DNA of 64,000 nt from JABDCD01 sp964469525 (GTDB lineage: Bacteria > Pseudomonadota > Alphaproteobacteria > Rickettsiales > SXRF01), in contig CAYXYU010000008.1 in NCBI GenBank assembly GCA_964469525.1, forward strand, positions 29,649 through 93,648. The letters run 5' to 3'. Of this stretch, positions 8,078 to 16,766 are shown one piece after another. Position numbers and translations under genes: made by a program. The notes under the pieces were generated by a model. It made no database searches. It was not told the DNA's origin and was given only the letters and a program-made list of their open reading frames with translations. Within the stretch, counting starts at the first letter, position 1; each line of letters starts with the position of its first letter.

Positions 8078-9757
8078 CTACGCCGCCGGCTCCAACAGCT
8101 TCTGCGCCGCGCGGCGAGCTTCTTCCGTCACCGTCGCGCCGGCCAGCATGCGCGCCAGTTCTTCCTTGCGCGCCGCCGCCGGCAACTCCTCGACCAGCGT
8201 GATGACTTTTCTCGCCTGCTCGCGTTTCGACACCAACCAATGCTGGCTGCCGCGCGCCGCCACCTGCGGCAGGTGCGTCACCACCAGCACCTGCGCGCTT
8301 CCCGCCAGGCGGTGCAGCCGCTCGCCGATCGCTGCCGCCACAGCGCCGCCGGTGCCGGTATCGATCTCGTCGAAAATCAGTGTCGGCACCGAGCGCACGC
8401 TGGAGAGCGCCACTTTCATCGCCAGCATGAAGCGCGACAGCTCGCCCCCGGAGGCGATCTTGCTGAGCGGCGCGTAGGCGACCTCTTTGGTACCTTTGGT
8501 GACGTTGGTGGCGCATTCGAAATGCACCAGATCAACGCCTGATTCCGACCAGTTTGTCTCTTCCTGGGGTTCAAGGCGCACGCGGAAGCGCGTGCCTTCC
8601 ATCCGGAGCGGCTTCAGCTCGGCCTCGATGGCTTTTTCCAGTTTAGCGGCTGCCTTCCTGCGGCTCTCCGACAACCTGCCAGCAACCCCCAGGAACGCCG
8701 TCCGCGCTTCGGCCGCCCGCTGCGCCACCGCCTGCAGCCGGTGCTCCTGAGAATCGATCAACGAGAGCTTCTCCACCACTTCCTGATAAAGCTGCGGCAG
8801 CTCATCGACCGGCAGGTTGTATTTGCGACCCGCTGCCTTCAGCGCGAACAGCCGTTCCTCCACCTGTTCCAGCTTTTCAGGATTGAACGTGGCGTCCTGC
8901 CCAATCTTTTCCAGCGCAAACAGCGCCTCCTCCACCTCGATCGCCGCCTTGTCGAGTCCATCGCTGATGCTGTTAAAAGCAGACGTCTGGGTGAGCGGAG
9001 AACGCGACAGCGTGCGCTGGGCGCCGCGCAATGCCGCCACCACGCCCTTGCCGTTCAGCTCCCCGATCACCTCGTTCAGTACAGCGAACAGCTTCTCGCT
9101 CTGCATCATGACGGTACGCTGCTGGCTCAAGGCCTCTTCTTCGCCCGCTTTGGGATCGAGCTGCTTCAGCTCACTCCGCATATGCTGCAAATATTCCTGC
9201 TCGCGCGCCGTCTGCTGGATGCTGGCTTGCAGCTGCTCCACCTCATCGTTCACCATGCGCCACTGGCGATAGGCCCCAGCCACCTCCTTGCGCTGCATCA
9301 GCAGCCGGCCGTAATCGTCCAGCAGTGCGCGGTGTAGTCCCATATCCTGCAGGCTTCTCTGGTCGTGCTGGCCGTGCACCTCGACCAGCGTCTCACCTAG
9401 CTTCTTGAGACCGGCGACCGTCACCGGCTGGTCGTTGACCAGGCAGCGCCCTTTGCCATCGGCACTCAAGCTGCGACGAAGAATAACGGTATCCGCCGGT
9501 TCCAGCTCCAGCTCCCGCATGACCGCCTGCGCCGGCTCATTATCGGCAATGTCGAATTCGGCGGTGACACTGCCCTGCATTTCCCCCGAGCGGACCAGCA
9601 GGCTGTCGGCGCGCGCGCCGAGCACCAGCCCCAGCGCATCGAGCAGGATGGATTTTCCTGCTCCGGTCTCGCCCGACAGCACGCATAAGCCGCGCGCGGG
9701 CGCGATCTCACACGCTTCGATCAGGACGATGTTGCGGATGGATAGCTGATTCAGCAT
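8078..9757 (-). CDS. recN: DNA repair protein RecN
   Basis: This 559-aa SMC-like ATPase acts in double-strand-break repair. The N-terminal Walker A is GETGAGKS (residues 29-36). A central region of about 150-360 is coiled-coil rich in Gln, Glu and Leu. The C-terminal part has the ABC signature ASGGELSRFMLAMK, Walker B LIFDEIDTGTGG and the VVTHLPQVAA switch. Length equals the usual 550-560 aa. It follows bamD with a 6-base gap and belongs to the same minus-strand block. The ribosome site is weak, so coupling to bamD is plausible. Confidence 0.96.
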   Translation of the reverse strand: MLNQLSIRNIVLIEACEIAPARGLCVLSGETGAGKSILLDALGLVLGARADSLLVRSGEMQGSVTAEFDIADNEPAQAVMRELELEPADTVILRRSLSADGKGRCLVNDQPVTVAGLKKLGETLVEVHGQHDQRSLQDMGLHRALLDDYGRLLMQRKEVAGAYRQWRMVNDEVEQLQASIQQTAREQEYLQHMRSELKQLDPKAGEEEALSQQRTVMMQSEKLFAVLNEVIGELNGKGVVAALRGAQRTLSRSPLTQTSAFNSISDGLDKAAIEVEEALFALEKIGQDATFNPEKLEQVEERLFALKAAGRKYNLPVDELPQLYQEVVEKLSLIDSQEHRLQAVAQRAAEARTAFLGVAGRLSESRRKAAAKLEKAIEAELKPLRMEGTRFRVRLEPQEETNWSESGVDLVHFECATNVTKGTKEVAYAPLSKIASGGELSRFMLAMKVALSSVRSVPTLIFDEIDTGTGGAVAAAIGERLHRLAGSAQVLVVTHLPQVAARGSQHWLVSKREQARKVITLVEELPAAARKEELARMLAGATVTEEARRAAQKLLEPAA

Positions 9758-9763
9758 AGCTTA

Positions 9764-10618
9764 TTATGGAATGAAATAATCCCACCAGGGCGATTCGCTG
9801 TCGCGCGGCTCGCCCGGCAGGGATTCATCGTAGCCCTTTTCCTCGTCGGAAGCGTCCTCCTGCCTGATATCTTCGCCGGTCATCAGCTTATAGGTATCGC
9901 GGTACCATATGCTGTTGGGGAAATTGTGGCCGAGCACGGCGGCGTAGCGCTTGGCTTCCTCGGTTACGCCGAGTTTCAGATAGCTCTCCACCAGCCGATG
10001 CAACGCTTCCGGGGCATGGTTAGTGGTCTGGAAATTTTCGACCACGGTGCGGAAGCGGTTGATGGCGGCGATGTAGTTCTCCTGCCGCTGATAGTAGCGC
10101 CCGACCTGCATTTCCTTGCCCGCCAGGTGATCGACCGTCAGATCGAGCTTGATCTTGGCGTCGCGGGCATACTCGCTGTCGGGAAAGCGTCGGATGACCT
10201 CGCGCAGCGCCTGCATGGCCTGCTCGGTGGCTTTCTGGTCGCGGCCGACATCGGAGATCTGGTCGTAATAGCACAAGGCGATGAGATAATAGGCGTACGG
10301 TGTCGATTCATCGCTCGGATACAGCTTGACGAAACGCTCGAGCGTCGCCACGGCAGCGGGATAATCTTCGGCCTGGTAACTGGCGTAGCCGGCCATCACC
10401 TGCGCCTGGGTAGCCCATTCGGATGCCGGGTACTGGCGCTCCACCTCCTCGAAGGCTTTGACCGATTCCTTGTAATTGCCCTCGTCGAACAGGGCCAGCG
10501 CCTCTTCATACAGCACTTCCGCACTGGCGGGAGGCTTGGGCGCAGCCTCATCACTGTCGCCGCAGGCGGCAAGCAGCAGCAAGGCGAGAACGGCGGCAAG
10601 CGGTAATTTACGGGTCAT
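9764..10618 (-). CDS. bamD: Outer membrane assembly lipoprotein BamD
   Basis: This 284-aa TPR lipoprotein is an essential part of the BAM complex that folds outer-membrane proteins. It has a signal peptide with lipobox LLAAC, then several TPR-like helices: EVLYEEALALFDEGNYKESVKAFEEVERQYP, DYPAAVATLERFVKLYP, and the later AEEA-type repeats (given here only as landmarks, about residues 30-230). The C-terminal tail is acidic (EDASDEEKGYDES). The ATG at 10618 was chosen because it starts the signal peptide. Its place between lpxC and recN is usual for alphaproteobacteria. Confidence 0.93.
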   Translation of the reverse strand: MTRKLPLAAVLALLLLAACGDSDEAAPKPPASAEVLYEEALALFDEGNYKESVKAFEEVERQYPASEWATQAQVMAGYASYQAEDYPAAVATLERFVKLYPSDESTPYAYYLIALCYYDQISDVGRDQKATEQAMQALREVIRRFPDSEYARDAKIKLDLTVDHLAGKEMQVGRYYQRQENYIAAINRFRTVVENFQTTNHAPEALHRLVESYLKLGVTEEAKRYAAVLGHNFPNSIWYRDTYKLMTGEDIRQEDASDEEKGYDESLPGEPRDSESPWWDYFIP

Positions 10619-10682
10619 GAAGGCCTCTTTGCCGTTTGTTATATCAGGCAAAACTCAGGCTGTACAAGCGAATTTGGCGGGA

Positions 10683-11618
10683 TCAGAGGTAGGCTTCGGT
10701 CAATGGACGCCGGGTAACAAACACCGGTTCCGGCGTCTTTCCAAGGCGGGAAACGGCATAGGCCGAATGATCGGCCAGCAATGCGCGCAGCAGCTTGTTA
10801 TTGATCGCGTGTCCAGGCCGTACGAAGCTGAAGTGACCGTCGATACGGCAACCGGCAAGATACAGGTCACCCACGCAATCCAGCGCCTTGTGCCGCACGA
10901 ATTCATCCGCATAGCGCAGGCCGCCTTCGTTCAGCACACCGTCCTTCCCGACGACAATGGCGTTGTCGAGCGAGCCGCCGAGCGCCAGCCCCATCTCGCG
11001 CAGCGCCATCACCTCGTGCTCGAAGCCGAAGGTGCGGGCGCGCGACAGCGCCTGCTTGAAGCTGGTTTCGCGGAAGTCATAATACGATACCTGGCGGTTG
11101 ATGACCGGATTGTCGAATTCAATTTCAATACTGATGGTGCAACCCTCATCGCCTTCCAGATTCGGCTCGACACGCGCCACGTTCCCGCCATCGCGCACTT
11201 CGACGGGCTTCAGGACACGCAGAATGCGGCGCGGCGCCGGGAGAACGACTTGTCCCGCACATTCAAGCATAAAGACGAATGGTTCCGAGCTGCCGTCCAT
11301 GATCGGCACTTCCGGCCCGTCCAACTCCACCACGGCATTATCTATCCCCACACCCCACAGCGCCGCCATCAGATGCTCGATGGTGGAGACGGTGACGCCG
11401 TAGCGGTTGGCGATGGTGGTACCCAGGCGGGTTTCGCACACGGCATCATACCGCGCCGGAACGAAAGCCTGTTCCAGCGGCACATCGAGCCGCTTGAAGA
11501 CGATGCCGGTATCGGCACCGGCCGGATAAATGGTCATGCCGACCTGGCTGCCGCTATGCAGCCCGACGCCAAGGCAGGAGACTTTACTGGCGAGAGTAGT
11601 CTGGCGGGTATTATTCAC
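10683..11618 (-). CDS. lpxC: UDP-3-O-acyl-N-acetylglucosamine deacetylase
   Basis: This 311-aa zinc enzyme catalyses the first committed step of lipid A synthesis. Zinc and catalytic residues are visible: H82 in STIEHLMAAL, H243 and D247 in RHKALDCVGD, and H270 in PGHAINN. The start codon is GTG (11616-11618). The closest upstream ATG runs directly into a stop, so GTG is well supported. It lies between the fkbM gene and bamD, the expected position downstream of ftsZ apart from the inserted fkbM. Confidence 0.96.
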   Translation of the reverse strand: MNNTRQTTLASKVSCLGVGLHSGSQVGMTIYPAGADTGIVFKRLDVPLEQAFVPARYDAVCETRLGTTIANRYGVTVSTIEHLMAALWGVGIDNAVVELDGPEVPIMDGSSEPFVFMLECAGQVVLPAPRRILRVLKPVEVRDGGNVARVEPNLEGDEGCTISIEIEFDNPVINRQVSYYDFRETSFKQALSRARTFGFEHEVMALREMGLALGGSLDNAIVVGKDGVLNEGGLRYADEFVRHKALDCVGDLYLAGCRIDGHFSFVRPGHAINNKLLRALLADHSAYAVSRLGKTPEPVFVTRRPLTEAYL

Positions 11619-11761
11619 TATCCATCCATTGTCTGGTTATCCGCCTACCAATCTACGGAGCCAAGGGTGGATTTTCAAATCACTGTTTATTGCAGTTTGT
11701 TACAAGCTAGCGGTTTTTATTAATAAAATATGCTTTTTTGGTCGCTTTTTATTACTTCTTT

Positions 11762-12664
11762 CTAAAGATCGCCAAGATGCTTTAACTTTTCGCGTGGACA
11801 GGCGATGACATCGTGGATTTTGGGGGACCGGCGGTAATCGAACGGTGCCAGCCGGTAGCGCCCGCTATCATGTCGGCCCATGGCGAAGTAGAAGAAATCA
11901 TACTCCGGCGGGAACAGCGCGGCAAAGGCTGCCGCCCCCGCCAAGGTCCGACGCGTCGTCGGCGACAACTCGACGATGATCAGTGGCCGGTCGCGTAGAA
12001 GCATCTCCTTCAGGCCAATCAGCACGGGTTTTTCATAACCCTCTACATCGATTTTGATGATATCGATCCGGCCAATGCCCGTTTCCCGGACCACCTCGTC
12101 GCCGCGTTTCAGCTGCATGTCGCCGAGATAGCGGCTGTCCGGCTTGTGGTCCTGGCGGAAGGATGACGCGCCGAGATTGCTGTCAGGGGCGGCATAAAAC
12201 GGAAGGGCTTTTTCCGCATCGGACAGGCCGAACGGATACACGGTGATATTGGCAATACCGTTCAGCGCCACATTGGCCTCCATCTGCTTTCGCACACGTT
12301 CGAACGGTTCAAACGCATGCACTCGCTCGGCGTATTGCGACATGAACAGCGCGTGGTTTCCCGCATTGGCGCCGATATCCATAAACACCGGCAGCGACTC
12401 GAGTCGCTGCGCATAATCGCGCAGCAGGGACAGCATGTATTTCTCATAGGCGCCGCAAAAATATACCATACGATCAATATAATTGCCGGCGTTCCCACGA
12501 AAGCGCAGGCCGCTGCGGTTTTGGAAAAAATCCGTTTCAAAAGGAAAATCGGCGAGCATTGCCGGATAGAGCCGCTTGATAACCGATCGGCGCGCTTTAT
12601 AGGGCAGCAAACGCTGCCGGGAAAGCCAGAGGGCAAATACTTGCGGAAGGGAGGTGGGTTTCAT
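11762..12664 (-). CDS. FkbM-family SAM-dependent methyltransferase
   Basis: This 300-aa protein has the FkbM methyltransferase layout: motif I VFMDIGANAGNHALFMSQ, motif II RVHAFEPFERVRKQMEANV, and the catalytic-side DIIKIDVEGYEKPVLIGL. Such enzymes usually O-methylate sugars or other small substrates, often in surface polysaccharide, so a role in envelope glycan or lipid decoration is inferred. It lies between ftsZ and lpxC, which are usually closer neighbours, and is bordered on the ftsZ side by a palindromic element. It therefore looks like an insertion into the cluster. The ribosome site is poor. The substrate cannot be read from sequence. Confidence 0.8.
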   Translation of the reverse strand: MKPTSLPQVFALWLSRQRLLPYKARRSVIKRLYPAMLADFPFETDFFQNRSGLRFRGNAGNYIDRMVYFCGAYEKYMLSLLRDYAQRLESLPVFMDIGANAGNHALFMSQYAERVHAFEPFERVRKQMEANVALNGIANITVYPFGLSDAEKALPFYAAPDSNLGASSFRQDHKPDSRYLGDMQLKRGDEVVRETGIGRIDIIKIDVEGYEKPVLIGLKEMLLRDRPLIIVELSPTTRRTLAGAAAFAALFPPEYDFFYFAMGRHDSGRYRLAPFDYRRSPKIHDVIACPREKLKHLGDL

Positions 12665-12781
12665 AATTCGCTAGGCTGAGCAAAGCGCACCGCTTTTCGA
12701 GAACCGCAGCGGAGCGTACATCTTAGTACGTGAGCAGCGGAAGCGCAGAAAAGCAAGAAGATTTGCCAGCCTGGTAGAATT
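12665..12781. repeat. Long inverted-repeat element, family G, copy 2
   Basis: The outer arms AATTCGCTAGGCTG and CAGCCTGGTAGAATT pair imperfectly, as do CTTTTC and GAAAAG arms inside. The core is GGAGCGTAC-ATCTTA-GTACGTGAG, shared with the copy between ligA and recN. It occupies the whole ftsZ-fkbM gap and starts immediately upstream of the fkbM start codon. Confidence 0.78.
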
Positions 12782-12782
12782 A

Positions 12783-14345
12783 TCAGTTGGCTTGTCTACG
12801 CAAGAAGGCGGGAATGTCCAGATACTGATCCTCATCCACCACCGGCGGCTTGGGCTGAGGTTTTTCCTCGACCTGCACGGTCTTCTGGACAACCTGCACG
12901 CGCTCGGCCATCTGCGGGCGGGGCATTTCCTCAGGACGAGCCGACAGGGCGCGGCCTACATCGGCCATGCGCTGGAAGAAACCCCGGCCCGGCTGATGGG
13001 TCTCGCGCACTTCGCGGTATTCCTGACGCACCATGTGATGATGATGCATGGCAGGGCGGGCTTCCTGCTTCGGCGCGGTGGAAGCTGCTTCGCGCATCGC
13101 GGAACGCTCTTCGATGTCGAATTGCTCGTACTGCGTTTGCTGCGGTGCCGGTTCTTCCTGCTCAGACTCCCGTGCTTCAACGCGCACTGCAGCGGCAGCG
13201 GTGCGCTGCTCGGCGATCGGACGCATGGATGCCACAGGCTGCGGCATTTCCCGCACCGGCTCATAGGGAGCGCGGGCGGCAGGCTTGGGCGCCTCGGGAC
13301 GGGCGTTGGCATAGGGCAGCGGCTTACGCGTTTCCGGCGCGGCAGGTTTCTGGCTGCCGCCGGTGGCGCTTTGCATCTGGGCATCGATGCCGGTGGCGAC
13401 CACGGAAACGCGCATGCGGCCTTCCATGGCGTCGCTGAAAGTCGAGCCGAAGATGATGTTGGCCTCGGGATCGACTTCCTCGCGCACGCGGTTGGCGGCT
13501 TCGTCAACCTCGAACAGCGTCATGTCCGGCCCGCCGGTGATGTTGATCAGCAAGGCGCGGGCGCCTTTCAGCGACACATCATCCAAGAGCGGGTTGGAGA
13601 TGGCAGCCTCGGCGGCTTCGACGGCGCGGCGATCGCCCGTCGCTTCGCCGGTACCCATCATCGCCTTGCCCATCTCGCGCATGACGGTGCGGATATCGGC
13701 GAAGTCGAGGTTGATCAGGCCGGGCTTGACCATCAGGTCGGTGACGCCGCGCACGCCGGAATGCAGCACTTCGTCGGCCATTTTGAAGGCGTCGGCAAAA
13801 GTGGTTCGCTCATTGGCGATGCGGAATAAATTCTGGTTGGGGATGATAATCAGCGTATCGACGAATTCCTGCAATTCCTTCAGACCTGATTCGGCCAGCT
13901 TCATGCGGTGCGAGCCTTCGAACTGGAACGGCTTGGTGACCACCGCCACCGTCAGAATACCCTGCTCCTTGGCGATGCGCGCCACGACGGAGGCAGCACC
14001 GGTGCCGGTGCCGCCGCCCATGCCGGCGGTGATGAACACCATGTTGGAGCCTTCGATATAGGCCGAGATCTCTTCGCGCGCCTCTTCCGCCGCTGCGCGG
14101 CCGACTTCCGGGTTGGCGCCTGCACCCAGGCCCTTGGTGATGCCAGCGCCGAGCTGGATGGTGCGTTCGGTCAGCGAATGGTCGAGCGCCTGCGCGTCGG
14201 TATTGGCGACCACGAAATTGACGCCTTCGAGCTGCGAGGCGATCATGTTGTTGACCGCGTTGCCGCCGGCGCCGCCGACGCCGATGACCGTAATGGTCGG
14301 GCGCAGAATTTCGGCCTGGTTGGGCAGGTGCAGGTTAATGGTCAT
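12783..14345 (-). CDS. ftsZ: Cell division GTPase FtsZ
   Basis: This 520-aa tubulin homologue forms the division ring. The GTP-binding G-box GGGTGTG is at about residues 110-116, and the T7 synergy loop NLDFADIRTVM is present. Residues beyond about 320 form a long linker of roughly 180 residues rich in Pro, Ala, Glu, Gln and His (including HHHH), then the conserved C-terminal peptide DIPAFLRRQ that binds FtsA and other partners. Long linkers are typical of alphaproteobacterial FtsZ. The start is certain: an AAGGAG site lies 6 bases before the ATG at 14345. The AT-rich 132-base gap to ftsA probably contains its own promoter. Confidence 0.98.
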   Translation of the reverse strand: MTINLHLPNQAEILRPTITVIGVGGAGGNAVNNMIASQLEGVNFVVANTDAQALDHSLTERTIQLGAGITKGLGAGANPEVGRAAAEEAREEISAYIEGSNMVFITAGMGGGTGTGAASVVARIAKEQGILTVAVVTKPFQFEGSHRMKLAESGLKELQEFVDTLIIIPNQNLFRIANERTTFADAFKMADEVLHSGVRGVTDLMVKPGLINLDFADIRTVMREMGKAMMGTGEATGDRRAVEAAEAAISNPLLDDVSLKGARALLINITGGPDMTLFEVDEAANRVREEVDPEANIIFGSTFSDAMEGRMRVSVVATGIDAQMQSATGGSQKPAAPETRKPLPYANARPEAPKPAARAPYEPVREMPQPVASMRPIAEQRTAAAAVRVEARESEQEEPAPQQTQYEQFDIEERSAMREAASTAPKQEARPAMHHHHMVRQEYREVRETHQPGRGFFQRMADVGRALSARPEEMPRPQMAERVQVVQKTVQVEEKPQPKPPVVDEDQYLDIPAFLRRQAN

Positions 14346-14477
14346 GCGCAGCTCCTTAACTATTGGTAGCAAATGGTACTGATTCTGCACATATATTGAC
14401 TATTTTTCCCCAAATTACCACCAGATTTTGTGGGGTATAGTAATTTTTTTGTCATCCCATTGCAGGTTGGGAGACGA

Positions 14478-15770
14478 TCAAAAATTCTCCTTAAACCAGT
14501 TCACCACCTTCTCGAACCCGGCGGTGAGGCCGCCGCGGTGGCGGTGGGCGTCGAACATTTGCTCTTCCATCGGCTTCTTGGTGACATATTCGAGCATGCC
14601 GAGCGCGGTGGCGAAAGCCGGGCCGCTGACCGCTTCGGCCAGCCCCGGGAGGCTGCGCGGCCTGCCTAACCGGACCTGCTTGCCAAGCAGCGTGGCCGCC
14701 ATATCGCGCACGCCGAGCAGCTGGGAAGCCCCCCCGGTCAGCACCACGCGCTTGCCGGCATGGGCAGAGGCGCCGCTGATCTCGATCTTGCCGCGGATCA
14801 TCTCGAAGATTTCCTCGATGCGCGGGCGGATGACCCCGACCAGCATTGAGCGCGGCAGGGTATTGGCCACCCCCGCTTCCTCTTCACCGAGCGGCGGCAC
14901 CTCGATCATCACCTGGTCGTCGCGTGCCGAGATGATGGCGCTGCCATGCAGGGTTTTCAGGCGCTCGGCATGCGCCAGGCTGGTCGAGAGCCCGCGCGCG
15001 ATGTCGTTGGTGACATGCATGCCGCCGACCGGGATGGCATCGGTATAGACGTTGCGGCCGCCGCTGAATACGGCGAAGCTGGTCACCCCTCCCCCCATGT
15101 CGATCAGCGTGACGCCGAGCTGCTTCTCGTCCTCCTCCAGCACGGAAAGGCCCGAGGCGTATGGGCTGGCGATGTATTCCTCGACGTTAAGGTGGCAGCG
15201 GGCGACGCAATGCGCCAGGTTGCGCGTAATGCTGGGCAGGCCGGTGATGATATGCAAATCGGCGCCGAGCTTCTTGCCGAACATCTTGCGCGGGTCGGAG
15301 ATGCCGCGCGCACCGTCGAGATAATACGACACCGGGATGCAGTGAATGATGTCGCTCTCATTGTGCGCGATGGAAGCGCGGCCCTGCTCGATGATGTCCA
15401 TGATGTCGCGGTCGGTCACTTCCTCGCCGAGCATCGCCATTTCGACCGTGACATTGCGCGAGGTCAAATTGCCGCCCGACAGGCTCACCAGCACGTCCTC
15501 GACCGTCTCACCCGCCATCTGCTCGGCAGCGTGCACGGCGGCAATGATTGAAGCTTCGGCTTCGGCGAAATCGGTGATGATGCCCGAGCGGATACCTTTC
15601 GACAGCTGGTGGCCGATGCCGGCGATGCGGATCTCCCCCGCCGAATCGACCTGGGCGATGAAACAGGCGATCTTGGTGGTGCCGATATCGAGGACGGCAA
15701 GGCTGCCGGCGGCGCCGTGGCGTAAGGGAGTGGTATTCTTGGTCATAGGGCGATCAGGTTTCTCTGGCAT
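14478..15770 (-). CDS. ftsA: Cell division protein FtsA
   Basis: This 430-aa actin-like protein tethers FtsZ to the membrane. Phosphate-binding motif 1 is LAVLDIGTTKIACFIA, phosphate 2 is VTLIDMGGGVTSFAVF, and the adenosine motif is RVVLTGGASQLLGV. The C-terminus ends in an amphipathic segment (EKVVNWFKENF) that fits the membrane-targeting sequence. The start at 15770 overlaps ftsQ by 17 bases; an alternative ATG at 15746 would remove 8 residues, and neither has a strong ribosome site. Confidence 0.96.
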   Translation of the reverse strand: MPEKPDRPMTKNTTPLRHGAAGSLAVLDIGTTKIACFIAQVDSAGEIRIAGIGHQLSKGIRSGIITDFAEAEASIIAAVHAAEQMAGETVEDVLVSLSGGNLTSRNVTVEMAMLGEEVTDRDIMDIIEQGRASIAHNESDIIHCIPVSYYLDGARGISDPRKMFGKKLGADLHIITGLPSITRNLAHCVARCHLNVEEYIASPYASGLSVLEEDEKQLGVTLIDMGGGVTSFAVFSGGRNVYTDAIPVGGMHVTNDIARGLSTSLAHAERLKTLHGSAIISARDDQVMIEVPPLGEEEAGVANTLPRSMLVGVIRPRIEEIFEMIRGKIEISGASAHAGKRVVLTGGASQLLGVRDMAATLLGKQVRLGRPRSLPGLAEAVSGPAFATALGMLEYVTKKPMEEQMFDAHRHRGGLTAGFEKVVNWFKENF

Positions 15771-16635
15771 GGGTGACGGTTGCCGGCAGGTTCGCCGGTG
15801 CCACCTTAATAAACATTTTACCTTCCAGGCGCAAGTCGATCACCTGCACGTCGCGATCCAGCACCTGCTCGCGGACAGCCACTTCGGCCAGCTTCTTCCA
15901 TGCGTCGGACGGGTTTTCCTCGGGCAGCTTGACGTCCACCGTGCCGCGGGCGCTGGACAGGCGGATATTCCAGCGGCGCTCTCCCGCGCGCGTAGCGGCG
16001 ACGAAACGCCGCGCCAGGGTCGGGTCGGTGGCCAGAATGGCCATCAGCTCGCCGACATGCTGCGGCGCATCCGAGCCGACAATCAGCGGCAAGTGTTTGT
16101 ACGGCGCCAGGTCGAGGTCGCCCATGACGACACCGTTATCATCGACCAGCGCCAGCTTGCCCTGATGCTGCCAGATGGCCACCGGCTCGCGCTCAACAAT
16201 GCGCACATACAGGGTGCCCGGCAGCGAGCGCTCGACGGCGGCGAACTTGATGCTCTGGATACGTTCCAGCCGCCCGCGCATGTCGTCCAGCGACAGCTGC
16301 AGGATCGGCGCACCCTTTTTCACGCCGAGCGCCTTCTGGATATCGCCCATGGCGGTGCGGTTGCGGCCTTCGAGATAGAGCGCCTGCACGGTAAATCCGG
16401 CGCGCCCGGTAAGCTGGTACATACCGTCGGCCATCGCCTGCGCCGTGCGCTCTGCGGCGCCGGAATGCCAGGCCCAGATGCCGCCTCCCAGGAGAACGGT
16501 GCCGAGCAGCCCGCTGCCGAAGAGTGTCAGCTTGCGCAGCAGCGCCTTGCGCTTCTTACGCGCCGCCTTGTCGCGCATGATCTGCTGCGACTGGCGCTGC
16601 CGTGCGGTCATCCTGGCGCTTCTTTTCCTAGCCAT
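15754..16635 (-). CDS. ftsQ: Cell division protein FtsQ
   Basis: This 293-aa bitopic inner-membrane protein links early and late divisome parts. It has a very basic cytoplasmic N-terminus (residues 1-35), one transmembrane helix (about 36-56), a periplasmic POTRA domain (about 78-150, with VQALYLEGRNRT) and the FtsQ beta domain. The start has a GAGGAAAG site. It is separated from ddl by a palindromic repeat of about 100 bp and overlaps ftsA. Confidence 0.92.
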   Translation of the reverse strand: MARKRSARMTARQRQSQQIMRDKAARKKRKALLRKLTLFGSGLLGTVLLGGGIWAWHSGAAERTAQAMADGMYQLTGRAGFTVQALYLEGRNRTAMGDIQKALGVKKGAPILQLSLDDMRGRLERIQSIKFAAVERSLPGTLYVRIVEREPVAIWQHQGKLALVDDNGVVMGDLDLAPYKHLPLIVGSDAPQHVGELMAILATDPTLARRFVAATRAGERRWNIRLSSARGTVDVKLPEENPSDAWKKLAEVAVREQVLDRDVQVIDLRLEGKMFIKVAPANLPATVTHARET

Positions 16636-16655
16636 GCGGGCTTTCCTCGCGCAAT

Positions 16656-16756
16656 CCCCTCTCCCACTTGTGGGAGAGGGTTAGGGTGAGGGCACTTACT
16701 TTCTTACGGCACGAAGCGCCCTCACCCCGGCCCTCTCCCGTAAACGGGAGAGGGAG
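16656..16756. repeat. Palindromic repeat, family D, copy 1 (CTCTCCC type)
   Basis: Two hairpins (CTCTCCCACTTGTGGGAGAG and CTCTCCCGTAAACGGGAGAG) flank GGGTGAGGGC and GCCCTCACCC, so the whole unit is itself an inverted repeat. It fills the gap between ddl and ftsQ. Related copies occur at 33.3, 37.3, 39.0, 43.6 and 49.5 kb. Confidence 0.85.
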
Positions 16757-16766
16757 TTTACTTTTC

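Noticed and set aside
10476..11723. 415-aa frame opposite lpxC
   Set aside because: LpxC on the other strand has all zinc ligands. This frame runs into bamD antisense and shows no family resemblance.
16656..16756. CRISPR array at the repeat-rich gaps
   Set aside because: Repeats occur singly as inverted pairs, not as regularly spaced direct repeats with spacers, and no cas genes are present.
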